Assembly (NCBI GenBank): GCA_963281255.1 | Contig: OY725491.1 | Span: 4,266,857 to 4,330,856, forward strand | Origin: Aphrocallistes beatrix | Taxonomy: Eukaryota; Porifera; Hexactinellida; Sceptrulophora; Aphrocallistidae | Length of the DNA: 64,000 nt | Reading direction: 5' to 3' | Shown here: piece after piece, positions 1 through 11,469 of the stretch | Layout: the number at the start of each line of letters is the position of its first letter | Position numbering within the stretch: position 1 is the first letter of the stretch | Program-made: the position numbers and the translations under genes | Notes under the pieces: generated by a model | What the model saw: the letters and a program-made list of their open reading frames with translations, nothing else | What the model was told of the DNA's origin: nothing | Database searches by the model: none

Positions 1-178
1 TTCATAACAGAGCAAGTAACAACTGAACTACACCCTGTCCTTCATAACAGAGCAAGTGACAACTGAACTACACCCTGTCCCTCATAACAGAGCAAGTAAC
101 AACTGAATTACACCCTGTCCCTCATAACAGAGCAAGTAACAACTGAATTACACCCTGTCCTTCATAACTAGAGCAAGT
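1..178. repeat. Tandem repeat, 40-bp unit, about 4.5 copies
   Basis: Four near-identical 40-bp units run head to tail from the first base, each starting TTCATAACAGAGCAAG and ending CACCCTGTCC. A fifth partial unit, carrying a one-base insertion, ends near 178. The array probably continues left of the window. No coding content is seen. Confidence 0.93.
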
Positions 179-411
179 AACTAGTACGAATGACTCATAC
201 CTTTGTTGAATTGTTGATATTTTTATTTAATTATTGTGCATTGCTAATTACTGTTAACATGAATGAGTTTTATATTGGATTTTCTCAACTGGTAATCATA
301 ATCTATACTACTCTCACGCATAACGCATAACGCAATAAGATTAAATAAATCTACAATTTCTTGTCAACCCATGATGTGTTATGCTCCCATCAAATTTAGG
401 TTAACTCAACA

Positions 412-445
412 CTTTGGCTCAGCCAAATATTTGGCTGAGCCAAAG
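412..445. repeat. Perfect 34-bp palindrome
   Basis: Two 17-base arms (left arm CTTTGGCTCAGCCAAAT) meet with no loop, and further AGCCAAGA motifs follow to about 490. It could be a MITE remnant or a cruciform-forming site. The rest of 179-520 shows nothing else I can name. Confidence 0.85.
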
Positions 446-520
446 TTGCTTTTAGCCAAGATTTAGCCAAGATTCACAAATCTTGGCCAGTTTACACTTT
501 GGTCCATAACAGTCCATAAC

Positions 521-961
521 GGCATGTGGGAGTATTTTGGCTATGGCTCCAGTAAGTTCTGAGTTCAGAGCAAAATGTCGACTCATCATGTAATTATGAC
601 TTCATTGTCACATTTTAAAAAGTTAAACAACACAGTTATTCGGGCATAACTAAGCCATTATAGGAGATAGAAGGCTGAAATTTTAATAGAATCTGTATAC
701 TACATACCTCACATATGATGCAACTATCATCAAAAAATGATGACTCATCACTTTATGACGTCATCATTACTCATCAAAATTTTAAAAATTGACAAATTTG
801 GTAATTTTTGAGTGATATCGATTTTAAAACTAAGATGGACATATTTAGAGATGATATCTCTCTTATAATTAACCAATGTCACCTTCAGGCGACCGAAGGG
901 AGCCTCCGTCGGACACAAAGTGTCCGCCAGCCGCGCAGCGCAAGCAAGCGAAGCGCGCTTG
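521..961 (+). repeat. Dispersed repeat family A, copy 1
   Basis: First copy of a roughly 450-500-bp family. It begins GGCATGTGGGAG, passes through an AT-rich body with TGACGTCAT-like motifs, and ends in a GC-rich tail. The tail holds a 9-bp hairpin (GGCGGACAC and its complement) followed by GCGCAGCGCAAGCAAGCG. Other copies lie near 8224, 13669, 19545, 28873, 29396 and 37611. Short open frames over the tail recur in every copy and are not genes. The transposon class is unassigned; no inverted termini are visible. Confidence 0.8.
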
Positions 962-2260
962 TATATATATATAAGAATTTGAGATACAGATATGAAATTT
1001 GAACTTTATGAATGCACTAAGTATATATACGTAAGTGTATTCTTAACTGCTAGTATTACTAGAACAAAGATCTTCAACTAGCATGTGGTTTTGGACTTTG
1101 GATATTCTAGTCTCGTGTGATTTGATCCATCATTTAAGTGATTTAATATGTTTACCTATTATATTTTGCTAGGCTGTACTAGTTTTCGATTTTTCTTCAC
1201 TTTAATATTGTAAATAGGCACGGTGTAATCATGGGAGTAGAATCTCTCTTAAATATATGAGGGCGAGTTTTTATATTTATTGTTAATTAAACTATTTTCA
1301 GGGTGTTCAGTGTATATATCAGTGTGTTATTATATATCCGATTGTTCAATTGAATAACTGATATAGAAAACGATCTTTGAAATGAGAATATATTGGATGT
1401 TTGATCCAAACTTGTTTCCCTTTTGAACAGTCGATTCAATGAACTCCTCAATCTCAATGAGTGGGTTGTGCTAACTCCCTATGAATGGCCGAAATTGAAC
1501 AATGATTCAACATCTCTTGTAATTGATAATTTCGCATGAAGTTATGAATTCTCATTTAGGATGCTAAAAGATCTCTCTGCCTCGCAAGTAGTAACGTGAA
1601 GACAAACATATATGACACAAAGCATGTGTATATTAGGGATCGGAGGAACCAGATATTTCTCTCAAAGCGGGGTTATCCAGTTTGATTTCACCAGCATAGA
1701 AGCTAATGTTTTAAGCTCTGAGTCTGTCATGCAATTGTCCTCCAGACCTCGTCCCAATAACTCGACAACATCGAGATCGTTCCAGGAATCCCTATCCAAA
1801 ACGCTTTCGCACCAGTTTCCATCATTAATAATTAATAACCCTCGCCTGGCTAGGTCTCAAAAGTATAAATAGAGAAAACCCCACTTTCATTTTCACTTTC
1901 AGTTCACTTTCAATGTACTTTCATTTTCACTTTCAACATTCCTAGCCAACCGCGGGTTAACGAGTAAAGATCTTTGTAAAATGTCCTTATTTGTTCCTCG
2001 GTAACCTGCAATTCAGCTCCAACCATCCTACAAGAGTGTTCAATACTATTTTCCATTAGGCAATTGCGGTAGGTCCAAGCGTGGCTCCTGGATTGTTATA
2101 ATCTATACACGTAAACATATCCACAGGTTTTAACACTTTTAAAAGGTCACATTAATTAGTTTGTGGTCAGTAACCATTGAATTCTTAGTTATTTGTAATC
2201 AATGATGATTCGCAGTTTGGTTTCTCTTAATTGTGTTTTGCTTTATCACTAGCAGACGAA
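962..2260. other. Stretch without a recognisable gene; possible LTR-like promoter
   Basis: AT-rich sequence. Around 1560-2110 a TATA box is followed by pyrimidine-rich ACTTTCATTTTCACTTTC repeats. A similar block recurs at 16905-16975, about 1 kb upstream of a Ty3-like fossil, so this may be a decayed solo LTR. No terminal dinucleotides or target duplication could be fixed. The short open frame at 1612-1872 has no family resemblance. Confidence 0.3.
1864..1872 (+). promoter_or_regulatory. TATA box (TATAAATAG)
   Basis: A consensus TATA box followed by a C/T-rich stretch that has a diverged twin near 16911. It probably belongs to an old mobile element rather than to a host gene, since no host coding region follows. 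Confidence 0.35.
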
Positions 2261-2783
2261 GCCTAACTGGGACGCCGGAATTTGGTCTACACTTTAGTAG
2301 GAATTTGGTCAATGCTATAGTTAGGAATTTGGTCAACGCTCTAGTTGGGAATTTGGTCAAAGCTTTTTTAAAGTTAGGAACAAGACCAACGCAGAGGTAG
2401 GAATTAGACCACTTTTTAACAGTTATTAAACAACATGTTGATTTAGAATTGAAAACAGTACAACCATACAAAATTTGCTCCTTTGCTCCGAACTCAAAAG
2501 GCTTACTTTCACTTTGCTCTTATAATGTTTCCAACATAAAGTGCCTGCTTTCGCTCTCATTTGACCACATTCTTTTCTGAAAATGTCGCTGTACCCCCCA
2601 CAGGGAACTGAACGTTGGTTTGACCAAATTCCTAACTATGACATTGACCAAAATCCTAACCTTTCAAAAGCGTTGACCAAATTCCTAACTATGGCGTTGA
2701 CCAAAGTCCTAACCATTTAAAAGCGTTGACCAAATTCCAACCTTTATACACGTTGACCAAATTACGCGTTCCCAACTTGAATA
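2261..2783. mobile_element. Foldback element with inverted tandem arrays of a ~24-bp unit
   Basis: Both arms are built of short tandem units. The left arm has several copies of GGAATTTGGTCAACGCT-type units (2272-2410), and the right arm carries the complement, GTTGACCAAATTCCTAAC (2605-2770). The outer ends also pair: left near CTGGGACGCC, right GCGTTCCCAA. The middle is about 200 bp of non-repeated DNA. This layout matches foldback (FB-like) elements. No target duplication could be fixed. Confidence 0.75.
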
Positions 2784-3250
2784 ATAATGGCCACAAAATT
2801 GGGTATTATTGCTCCAAAAGGTGGGGGCGGTCCTAAGGGCCATACCCGTTTGAAAATAAGGGGGGTGCCTTCCTCACCCCCTGTATTCTACGTCTTTGAT
2901 GGTGATGAATTAACTCTTGTGCCACAGGTTGATAATTTTACTTGTTGGGTTGAGCAATTTATTAGAATTCTTCAACTATTACGTCATACTAATTCGAATG
3001 CGTAGATTTCGAATGTTAAATCAGAGTCTTAGTATCTCTTAGAGTTTGAATACATCTTCCTTCATGAAAAGATCCAACTTAGTACTATTTGTATGAGAAA
3101 TAATGTAGTGTACGAATATTTTTATCCGATTAGTGTATTTGCCATTTATCTGTCTCCACGAACAACAACTTGGATTAGTGTGCCATGTCGTCATGCTAGT
3201 TGGAAGCAGCTTTGCCCTCTTTATCGTACGAGCAAGATTTCAAACAATTA
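2784..3250. other. Stretch without a supported gene
   Basis: A 72-codon open frame (2787-3005, glycine/proline-rich start) begins right at the edge of the foldback element. It has no recognisable domain and no splice context. I see no other feature. Confidence 0.4.
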
Positions 3251-3251
3251 T

Positions 3252-3783
3252 GTTGCAGTGTAAATGCGAAACTGGTGGATTCGCGAAAACTCCGGTGCAA
3301 ATGCGAAACCTTTTTATCTTAAATCTTATGGTAGGTTAATATATAACTCAAAGGAAATACGTAGTATTTACACTATTAGTAGTAATACTCAGCTGTTTCA
3401 TAACTAAAAATTTGACAGTAAGATGATGTAAACAACATGTTTTCAAAGCTACTATACAACTACATTTTTGGCACGAGAAAGTAAAGTTTCAAAAACATAC
3501 CAAAAAGCAAATAATATACGTAGCATAGCATGAGGAGTGATGTATGTAATGTAAGAATAATTTATCATGCTTGAAGATTACATGAAAACGATTTATAATA
3601 AGGTTTTACATTCATTGATCTTGATTAAAAGTTTTGTTGTAATCTAGTTGTTCTTATGAGAAATATAAATCAACCTTAAGATTTAAGATAAAAAGGTTTC
3701 GCATTTGCACCGGTGTATTCGCGAATCCACCAACTATAGTCAGTGTATTCGCGAATACACCAGTTTCGCATTTACACTGCAAC
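3252..3783. mobile_element. MITE with ~25-bp inverted termini
   Basis: The left end TTGCAGTGTAAATGCGAAAC is matched by the inverse GTTTCGCATTTACACTGCAA on the right. Inner pairing continues around TTCGCGAA and CCGGTG motifs (3290-3330 against 3690-3740). Both flanks carry CAATTA, suggesting a 6-8-bp target duplication blurred by mutation. It has no coding capacity. Confidence 0.75.
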
Positions 3784-4088
3784 AATTACATTAATGATAC
3801 TAGTAATACGCATTAGTTCATTTTTTGTCACTTCTCATGTATCTGTTTTTTTCATTTTTTCCACCATTTTCTAATTTGTTTTTTCTAATTATTTTATTGC
3901 TTCCTTGCTTTCTATAAATACAAATTTTTCAAAATAAACTATCTACAGAGCTAGTTAATATTGTTCTGAAGAATAATTAGATTCTGACTGGTGCAAGCAG
4001 TCTAAAAATCGATTCAGACTACAGTAGTTATATTATATAAGAATACTGTCGGGACCGTGAAAATAAATTCTTATATAATAGATTATAC
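3784..4088. other. AT-rich stretch, nothing recognised
   Basis: No gene. A motif GATTCTGACTGGTGCAAG near 3980 recurs in degenerate form near 6800 and 6860, hinting at an old repeat shared by the two flanks of this region. Confidence 0.4.
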
Positions 4089-5146
4089 CATAGCCTACTC
4101 TAATAATGCCTCAAAGTAAAATAACCAAGGATGAGGTAATAGCCGAATGGATTAATACACGATTCGCCTAAATCGTTAACCATGTAGGATAGGCATTAAG
4201 AATGTATTACCAGCATATATAAACATGGAATCAAAATACATACGCATATCCGTTGTCAAAATTTAGATTAGTCATCATATCATTGCGTGACAGGTCATTT
4301 TAAGCACGATTTTGGCAATTTTCTAAGCTGTTTTAAGCCTACTTCTAAATGGTATTAAGGTGTGATTTTGTGTAGAACCTAGATTGGTGCGAGTTGATTT
4401 GAAAAATTTAGAATTTTTCAATGGAATGCTGTTGCATTTCTACGTTGCTATGGAAAATGATTTTGATCAGTTTGAGCCATATCCTGCAAACTATAAGAAC
4501 TAAGTATTCAAATTTGATCGGCAATGGACTACTCCCTATTAGGTGATAATACAACTTGAACTTCTAAATTCACAGACTATAGAGTTATGCGACAATTTAG
4601 TGTTTTGGTCACATTCTTAAAATCAACCCATAACTCAAAACTCGTTGAATTTAGAAGTTCAAGTTGTATTATCACCTAATAGGAAGTAGTCCATTGCCTA
4701 TCAAACAAGATCAAATTTGAAGATCTAGTTACTACAGTTTGCACGAAATGGCCCAACTAACCAAAATGCTTTACCATAGCAACGCAGAAATGTAACAACA
4801 TTCTATTGAAAAATTCTAAATTTTTCAAATCAACTCGTATTAATCTTGGTTCTACACAAAAATCACACCTTAATACCATTTAGAAATAGGGTTAAAACAG
4901 TTTAGAAAATCGTTAAAATTGTCCTTAGAATGACCTGTTGCGCAATGATATGATGATTAATCGAAATTTTGACAACGGATGTATGTACTTTGATACCATG
5001 TTTATATATGCTGGTAAGGCATTCCTAATGCCTATTCTGCATGGTTAACGATTTTAGTCTAATCGTGAATTAACCCATTCGGCTACTACTTCATCCCTAG
5101 TCCATAATTATCAGTCTACTGTGAGGCATTATTAGACTAGGCTATG
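4089..5146. mobile_element. Foldback element FB1 (CATAGCCTAC family, 7-bp target duplication)
   Basis: A nearly complete palindrome of about 1.06 kb. The left end is CATAGCCTACTC and the right end GACTAGGCTATG, and the arms pair almost to the centre near 4600. It is flanked by exact 7-bp repeats ATTATAC (4082-4088 and 5147-5153). It encodes no protein. FB2 at 20379 has the same ends and also a 7-bp duplication. The CATAGC start is shared with the THAP-bearing copies at 13090 and 59774, so I infer P-superfamily (Galileo-like) mobilisation. Confidence 0.88.
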
Positions 5147-5302
5147 ATTATACCATATAAGAATAATATTCTTATATAGTTTAATATACTACGTATTTAT
5201 ACAAAATCTGGTCTCTAAGATGTGTTTTCAATTGATATATATTCGGGTAATACGAACTTCGGATAAGGCAAACAAAATTTGACGGTCCGTTGGTGTTCAC
5301 AT

Positions 5303-6558
5303 CAGAGCTGCAAATGGGTCACATAGTGACCCATGTGACCCATCGAAGTAGTGACCCGTGACCCATTCATGATTATCTGACCCATTCTGATTCCATTATT
5401 AGGAGCAAGTAAATGTAAGTATTTGGTCTAAAACAATCAGTAAATCAAGTTGTTTTTATAACTTACTAACACAGCAGACGCAGCTTCAATAGTCTCTGGC
5501 AATATTGCATTCTGTTGGGATGTTACGATATGCCGAGCATTAAAGGCACTGTTGCGTATGATTTTGAGACCAGTTATTAATACTAGTTATCCATTGTTTC
5601 ATTGTCCCGTATGATTTTGAGACCAGTCATTAACTAGCTAATACACCACTGACCAAGAGAATATCGCATGTGTGCAAATTTTGAGCTATAAGGAACAACC
5701 GAACTAACCAACAACAAGCTTGTTTTAATAGTAAAAGTTTTCAAAATAATCATTCATTTCCAAGATAAAAATTAAATTGCTCAACACCAATTGTTGTATC
5801 ACTATAAATATCAACAGATAATTATTGTTATCAATCACCAAGTCGAAAATTAATAGCTAGATTAGCAATGCCACATTGTATTGAACACAGAACAATTTAG
5901 CAAAGGCAAGTTACAACGATAGATTAATATATATATCCTCAAGATTTAAACATAGACAATGAAACAATGGATAACTAGTTAATGACTGGTCTCAAAATCA
6001 TATGGGACAATGAAACAATAGATAACTAGTATTAATAATGAATAACTGGTCTCAAAATCACACGGGTCTCAAAATCATACGGGTCTCAAAATCATACGCA
6101 ACAGCACTAAAGTATCTCGCTTTCTGATCAAGTTGCCTGAATTACTAATATTCTCATGGCAACTATTGATAATAATGGGAACCGAAGTTTATTCTTCTCC
6201 CACCAATCAAGGAGATTAAAATTTTCCCGTTTCGGAACCGTTTCTTAAAAATACATTTGTAATTTTTAAGTTGTAAATCAATGTTTGTAATTTGAATGTC
6301 TATTTGAATTGCAATCCTAAGTTTCCAGTAATATTGTACATAATAGGCTTATCCATAAGATTAAGTCACTAAAAATTAATTGATGATACAGTGACTATAC
6401 CTGAAGACATATACGTTTATGAATATATCACTTAGTAGTATTCCAAACTAATAGTATTTAAATTAACAAATAAACTCTTTTAAGCCTACATTATATATAA
6501 ATAAAAAATTGACCCATTAGCGGATGACCCATGACCCACTGACCCATTTGCAGCTCTG
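5303..6558. mobile_element. hAT-type non-autonomous element
   Basis: Termini CAGAGCTGCAAATGGGTCA and its inverse TGACCCATTTGCAGCTCTG, with additional TGACCCAT repeats near both ends. The exact 8-bp target duplication GTTCACAT lies at 5295-5302 and 6559-6566, the mark of hAT insertion. There is no transposase inside. A second inverted-repeat element (5551-6102) sits within it. Confidence 0.88.
5551..6102. mobile_element. Inverted-repeat MITE nested in the hAT-type element
   Basis: Starts GTTGCGTATGATTTTGAGAC and ends with the inverse. Inner arms pair over CATTGTTTCATTGTCCC and AACTAGTTATCC blocks. The right arm holds extra tandem copies of GGTCTCAAAATCATACG. GCACT occurs beside both ends, a probable short target duplication. 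Confidence 0.75.
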
Positions 6559-7103
6559 GTTCACATCAACGAGGTTATATTGTAAGGTAAGAGAATAAGT
6601 TAGGTCTGAAGAAAGGTTAAAATATATGCCAAAAAAAGTATTATATAGTATAAATATATTCTTATAAAGAATAAATAGTATGGGTAAATATAAAATTGGG
6701 GATGGGGATCGGAAAAATATTATATTATGGTGAATATTCTTTTATAGTATATTATTATATGGTGCATCCACTGTAGTGACAGTAGTCTGCATTTCGATTC
6801 TGACTAATGCCAGTAGTCTGATATATCGATTTTTACTGTTCTGAAAATCCATTCTAACTAGTGCAAGTTCTCATTTTCTGTCAAATACTAACTTCAAAAT
6901 GTTCACTAGTGCAACTTCCCCCAAATGACCAAGTATTAACTACTGTGCAACACTAATAAAAAAAATTAAAAGCATTCTGATTGGCATTACACCATTTTAT
7001 ATTTAATAAGTGACATTAACCCAAACTAAGATACAAATTTTATTAATTTAGATATACATTAAATAGACCAAATAACCAAACACAAGCGTAACCGAAAAAT
7101 TCT
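6559..7103. other. 3' flank of ATAD3, no gene seen
   Basis: AT-rich DNA between the hAT-type element and the ATAD3 stop codon. Apart from the polyadenylation signal near 7038 I recognise nothing. Confidence 0.5.
7038..7043 (-). terminator. Candidate polyadenylation signal of ATAD3
   Basis: AATAAA on the minus strand, about 60 bp beyond the ATAD3 stop codon. Such hexamers are common in AT-rich DNA, so position is the main support. Confidence 0.45.
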
Positions 7104-8150
7104 CTAAGAAGTCCATTTAATCTTCATTTTGTGCTGCGTTAAGGCGATGTCTACGCAAACATCAATGTCTTTTTCAGAAAGAGAGCCTTTCTCTGAAGAA
7201 AACGTTATAGATTGCCATGCAGTTACAAGTTTTGCAATTTCTCTTCCAGAGAAACCAGTCAATTTCAAAGCTATTTCTTTAAATTTAAGATCATAATCAA
7301 GATTAGGAAGGGAAATTTGAATATTTGAAAACCGGGTTGCTTTAATATGTGAAGATAAATATTTGGTGTAGTAAAACTTGAGCATTTTAATTCTTTGATG
7401 TAATTCTGGCAGACCCACTTCAATAATATCATCTAGTCGATCAAGAATAGCAGAATCGAATTGATATGGCTGATTTGAAGAGAGGACTAACTTTAACTTT
7501 TTTGAAGGTTCACCTGTCAAATATAAGAATGCATTTAGAGCACTATTCAAATTTTCGCTCATATTTTCCCTACTCCGATTTTTTAGAAACGAATCAGCCT
7601 CATCTACAAATATTAATAATCCTTTGCGACTTGTTTTGGCCCATTTAAAAAGTTTGTGAATTTCTGTAACTGCACTAGACCCGAGAGGAACAATATCTCC
7701 TCCGGTCAGTACAGCATAATCCATCCCAGAATTCCAAGCTAGGCTTTTAGCATATAGTGTCTTTCCAGTTCCAGGTGGTCCATACAAATACATATTTCTA
7801 TGATTTCCTCTGTTTGAACGTGTATAATACGTAGAAATAGCAGCATTTTGTAAACGATTCGCCAATTCAGGATTGAAGAAAATTCCATCCATTACGAATT
7901 GAGGACTTGCAATTAGTCTCCTAGCAGTTCCCATTAGAGTGGAGAAGGGCTTTAATAAACTAATCTTTGAAGTATCTCTGACTAATTGAGGCTTCGCTAA
8001 GAGAGATTCTAAATAACTTCGAGCAAGCAATGTCACATTTTTGGTGGTATATATTCCAAGTGCAAGAAAAGAAATTCCTCCGACAAAGAAACTTAATTTA
8101 CGAAAATCAGTTATAAGATCTAAAAAACCACTGCTAACAGCTGAATTTAT
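7104..8150 (-). CDS. ATAD3: ATAD3, exon 2 (AAA+ ATPase half)
   Basis: Codes for residues 231-578 of ATAD3, an inner-membrane AAA+ protein needed for mitochondrial DNA and membrane organisation. The exon opens at a TTTTTAG acceptor (intron side 8151-8160) in phase 0. It first encodes a hydrophobic membrane segment (SFFVGGISFLALGIY, about residues 250-264). The AAA core follows: Walker A GPPGTGKT (about 354-361), Walker B LLIFVDEADSF, sensor-1 SSNQP and a downstream DRLDD arginine region. The frame is uninterrupted to TAG at 7104-7106. Compared with the animal protein as I know it, no domain is missing. The apparent methionine start inside this exon is only a GTG valine codon, not a real start. 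It joins exon 1 at 38170. Confidence 0.96.
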   Translation of the reverse strand: MNSAVSSGFLDLITDFRKLSFFVGGISFLALGIYTTKNVTLLARSYLESLLAKPQLVRDTSKISLLKPFSTLMGTARRLIASPQFVMDGIFFNPELANRLQNAAISTYYTRSNRGNHRNMYLYGPPGTGKTLYAKSLAWNSGMDYAVLTGGDIVPLGSSAVTEIHKLFKWAKTSRKGLLIFVDEADSFLKNRSRENMSENLNSALNAFLYLTGEPSKKLKLVLSSNQPYQFDSAILDRLDDIIEVGLPELHQRIKMLKFYYTKYLSSHIKATRFSNIQISLPNLDYDLKFKEIALKLTGFSGREIAKLVTAWQSITFSSEKGSLSEKDIDVCVDIALTQHKMKIKWTS

Positions 8151-8223
8151 CTAAAAATGAAATAAAATATAATATCAATTGAAAAAATTATCTTATTAGA
8201 AATAGGATAATTTTTAAAATATC

Positions 8224-8375
8224 CAAGCGCTCTTCGCTTGGTTGTGCTGCGCGGCAGGCGGACACAAAGTGTCCGCCAGAGACGCACTTTGGGCGCCTGT
8301 GCTTATATTGATTAATTATAAGGTAGATATTATCTCTAAATGCGTCGGTCTTACTGTTACAGTAAATAGTCCCTG
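8224..8375 (-). repeat. Family A fragment, copy 2 (GC-rich tail)
   Basis: Reverse-orientation tail of family A: AAGCGCTCTTCGCTTG, the GGCGGACAC hairpin and GGGCGCCTG, then the AATTATAAGG...ATATTATCTCTAAATG section. The body is missing. Confidence 0.75.
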
Positions 8376-8751
8376 TCCCCGGCACTATCACTATATCCAA
8401 GTTATAATACTGCGTGATATATTCAACGAGTCAAGGGCACTTAATTTGTAAGGGATATACTAAATTTAAATTCAATTTCGAATTTTCTACGTTGAATGGC
8501 TCATTTTATTACATTCAACTCGATTAATCTTCCATAAAGTTACTTGAACTGTGCCACCACGTTGTATCAATGTCATTATATACAATGGCGAAAACTAGTG
8601 ATATGTGCCAAAAGCTAGTAAATGCTGAAACTAAAGTCAGATTTAGGGTATCTGTTACTGATCATGATGTTATTGACTTCATAAAGGGACTTGCATTATA
8701 ACAATTGGAATGGAAATTTTGAGGCGACGGATACTTTGTCCAGGGAGTGTA

Positions 8752-9507
8752 CAGGGTGACAAAAAAGTTCTGTTACAAGTTTGATTAGGTATAAAATTTC
8801 TTCTATTCAAACTTATCTGAATAATTATGGTCTTTAGAGATTGTAAGTCGAATATTTTCAGTGGTGTTAAAATATGGTGTTAAAATACTTTTGAGTCTAA
8901 GACTTAGAACTGCATTTTGTAAGGTGAATTTTTTGAAGAAATAATGTGTCCAGACTCACAGCCAAAATCGCGAATACTGCAGTGCCCAATGCTTCTGAAA
9001 GAAATGTCTCTATAATCGAGGTTCCATGACGATTTAGCACCAGATACCTTTCATTCACTATGGAAATATTTCACAAATCCAATGAATTCATTATCAAAAA
9101 TGAGGAAAAGTTATTCATTCACAATTTAGAATTGGAAATGACCCAAAATAGCATTTTATTCACAAATCGGGTCCAACTGGTTCTCAAAATGTACTGATCT
9201 GAACATCCTATATTTCTACAAATTTTGATTGTTTGAGGAAAATGTGTGAGCTATTTTTTTCTAGAATTTGAAGACTCTGGAAAGTTAATTTTGAAAGCAG
9301 TGGCCGCTGAGTCGCGATTTTGGCTGTGAGTCAGGACACATTATTTTTCACAAAAATCGAACTACAAAACACAATTCTAAGTCTTACACCCGAAATCTTC
9401 TAACGTCATTGAAAATATTCGAATTACAATCTCTAAACACCATAATAAAGTATGTTTGAGTAAAATTTTTATACCTAATCAAGTTTGTAACAGAACTTAT
9501 TTGTCAG
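8752..9507. mobile_element. Palindromic MITE with maT-like ends
   Basis: Left end CAGGGTGACAAAAAAGTTCTG preceded by TA; the right end is a decayed inverse (CAGAACTTATTTGTCAG) followed by TA. The arms pair over most of about 760 bp, including CACAGCCAAAATCGCG near the centre. The ends resemble those of the maT element at 27481 (CAGGGTGACACAAAAGTTCTG), so it was probably mobilised by that kind of transposase. No coding sequence. Confidence 0.8.
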
Positions 9508-9959
9508 TACATACACATTGATCGAGTTAAATAGTAAGGATAAGTTGAAATTCAGAAAAATGATAGATTGCAAGAACAAAATAAGTTTTCTTCAGGAAAT
9601 CTTTTGCTACTCATCATTACATAGCCTATTTTTTCCACAAACTATCCTGCAAAAGAATTTGTACCAAACGAGTAGGAATGACGCAGAAAAAAGTGATTAA
9701 ATTTACATTATTGTTCACTATACATGTATGCATTGAGTAAAGGCATGGTTTATTAAATATACGGTTATACTTAGGTCATTTCAAAAGTACTAATCACTGT
9801 TGATTTTTTACAGCTAGGGTATATCGAATACACCTATTAATATAATCCAGATAGCATTACCCATTCCCTCCTAATATCTAAAAGAAATTTTAAGATAGCA
9901 TAAGTACTTTTCTAATAATCATCATTTCAATCTTGTCAGTTTTGGCTACTTATACATTT

Positions 9960-11469
9960 ATGGCTTCAAAATTGGTCAGTTATTGAGCAAGAGCAAAGGG
10001 CGTATATCAAGTTTCGTTCACTGCTAAAAGATTCGAACAGGAACATCCACAATGATCTCGTGGAAGTTTGTGGCGATCAACACTTGCTTATTCCACGGTT
10101 AGAAGATGGGCTCAACTATTCAGAGAGGGAAGAGACAGCATTGAAGATGAGCCTCGGACTGGTAGGCCTAAATCTGCAAACCTGTGAACCCTCAATTGAG
10201 TTGGTGAATTTCTTCGAAATGACCCTTGCTGCTCTATTGAAGAGATTTCTAAGTATACGGATATCTCAACGGGAAGTATTTACCGAATTCTGAAGGAGGA
10301 TCTCGGAGTAAGGAAGATTTGCGCACGGTGGGTGTCGTATTTGCTGTCAGAGGCCCAGATGAAACAGAGGGTGGAATGTTGTGAAAATCTTCTACAGTAC
10401 GAAATATTTGATGCAAGGCGACTCTATGAGATAGTAACCATAGATGAAACTTGGATTTACTATTCACAACCAAAATCCAAGGAAAAATCTAAGTGCTGGT
10501 TGCATCCGGACGAACCTCGACCTAAAAAAACGTGTCCAGATTTCGTACCAAGAAGGTAATGTACGTAATTGCATTTGACGCTTACGGCCCAGTTGCTCAA
10601 GTTTGCGTTCCGAAGTGCCAGAATGTTACTGGAGACTTTTATTGCACTCGTGTGCTCGCAGAAGTCAGTAAACACTACACAGAGCGTCGGCCGAGAACTG
10701 GTCCTCGTGGAATAAAACTTCTACAAGATAATTCCAGTAACCAAAAAACTAAACAAGTCGCCGCATACATCGAGGATATAGTGATTAAAACACTGAATCA
10801 CCCTCCCTATTCCCCTGACCTAAATCCGGGAACGCTGAATCTGTCCTACGCCTGAGTTCGGTATCTGTCCTACGACTATTTCGAGTTTGGAATCTGTCCT
10901 ACGATCATTCCGAGTTTTACAGTGGGTTTTGTGGGTTTTTCTGTGGGTTTATGTGGGTTTTTCTTTGGGTTTTTGTTTTTTTCTGTGGGTTTCTGTGGGT
11001 TTTTGTGGGTATTTCCACTGATATCCTGTGGGGATGGGTTTTGAAATTCTATTCCCACGGCAACCCTGACAGATTCCGAACTCAGGCGTAGGACAGATTC
11101 CGAACTCGAAATAGTCGTAGGACAGATTCCGAACTCGAAATAATCGTAGGACAGATTCCGAACTCAGGCGTAGGACAGATTCCGAGCTCGAAATAGTCGT
11201 AGGACAGATTCCGAACAGTTTGGTCGTAGGACAGATTCCGGTAATATCGTTGTACAGAATCAGGCGACGAGGATTTTGTGATTTCTGGTTGTTAGCTTAA
11301 AAGTCATCTCTCTGGCAAGGAGTTCACTAGTCGAATGGAGATCGGATTCGCCATTCAAAAGTACCTGAAATCGATCCCACAGACGGAATATAAAAAGACA
11401 TTTCGCTGCTGGGTAGACCGCCTAAAGGAGTGTATTCCCGTCAAGGGAGACTATTTCGAGAATATATAA
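9960..11469 (+). pseudogene. Mariner 1 transposase, broken
   Basis: Begins MASKLV at 9960 and ends with GDYFENI and a stop at 11467-11469. Recognisable blocks are a paired helix-turn-helix N-terminus (EQRAYIKFRSLL), the first catalytic Asp in IDETWIYYSQ, the second in LLQDNSS, PPYSPDLNP, and the C-terminal CWVDRLKECIPVKGDYF. The third catalytic Asp, which should follow NPC, is separated by the foldback insertion; after it CDFW resumes near 11274. Several frameshifts break the N-terminal half (around 9985, 10090-10330 and 10540). The encoded enzyme cannot be functional. Its closest relatives are classical mariner transposases with D34D spacing. Confidence 0.9.
10830..11276. mobile_element. Foldback insertion with inverted ~30-bp tandem units
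   Basis: Units of the type CTGTCCTACGACTATTTCGAG fill the left side (10840-10915). The inverse unit, CGTAGGACAGATTCCGAACTC, is repeated seven times on the right (11080-11250). The centre is a T/G-rich tract with many GTGGGTTT motifs. It splits the third catalytic region of mariner 1. Organisation is like that of the element at 2261, but the repeat unit is unrelated. Confidence 0.85.

Noticed and set aside
2787-3005. 72-codon open frame with a Gly/Pro-rich start
   Set aside because: No recognised domain, no splice or promoter context; it overlaps the edge of a foldback element.
7466-7648. Plus-strand open frame over ATAD3 exon 2
   Set aside because: Shadow of the minus-strand ATAD3 coding sequence.
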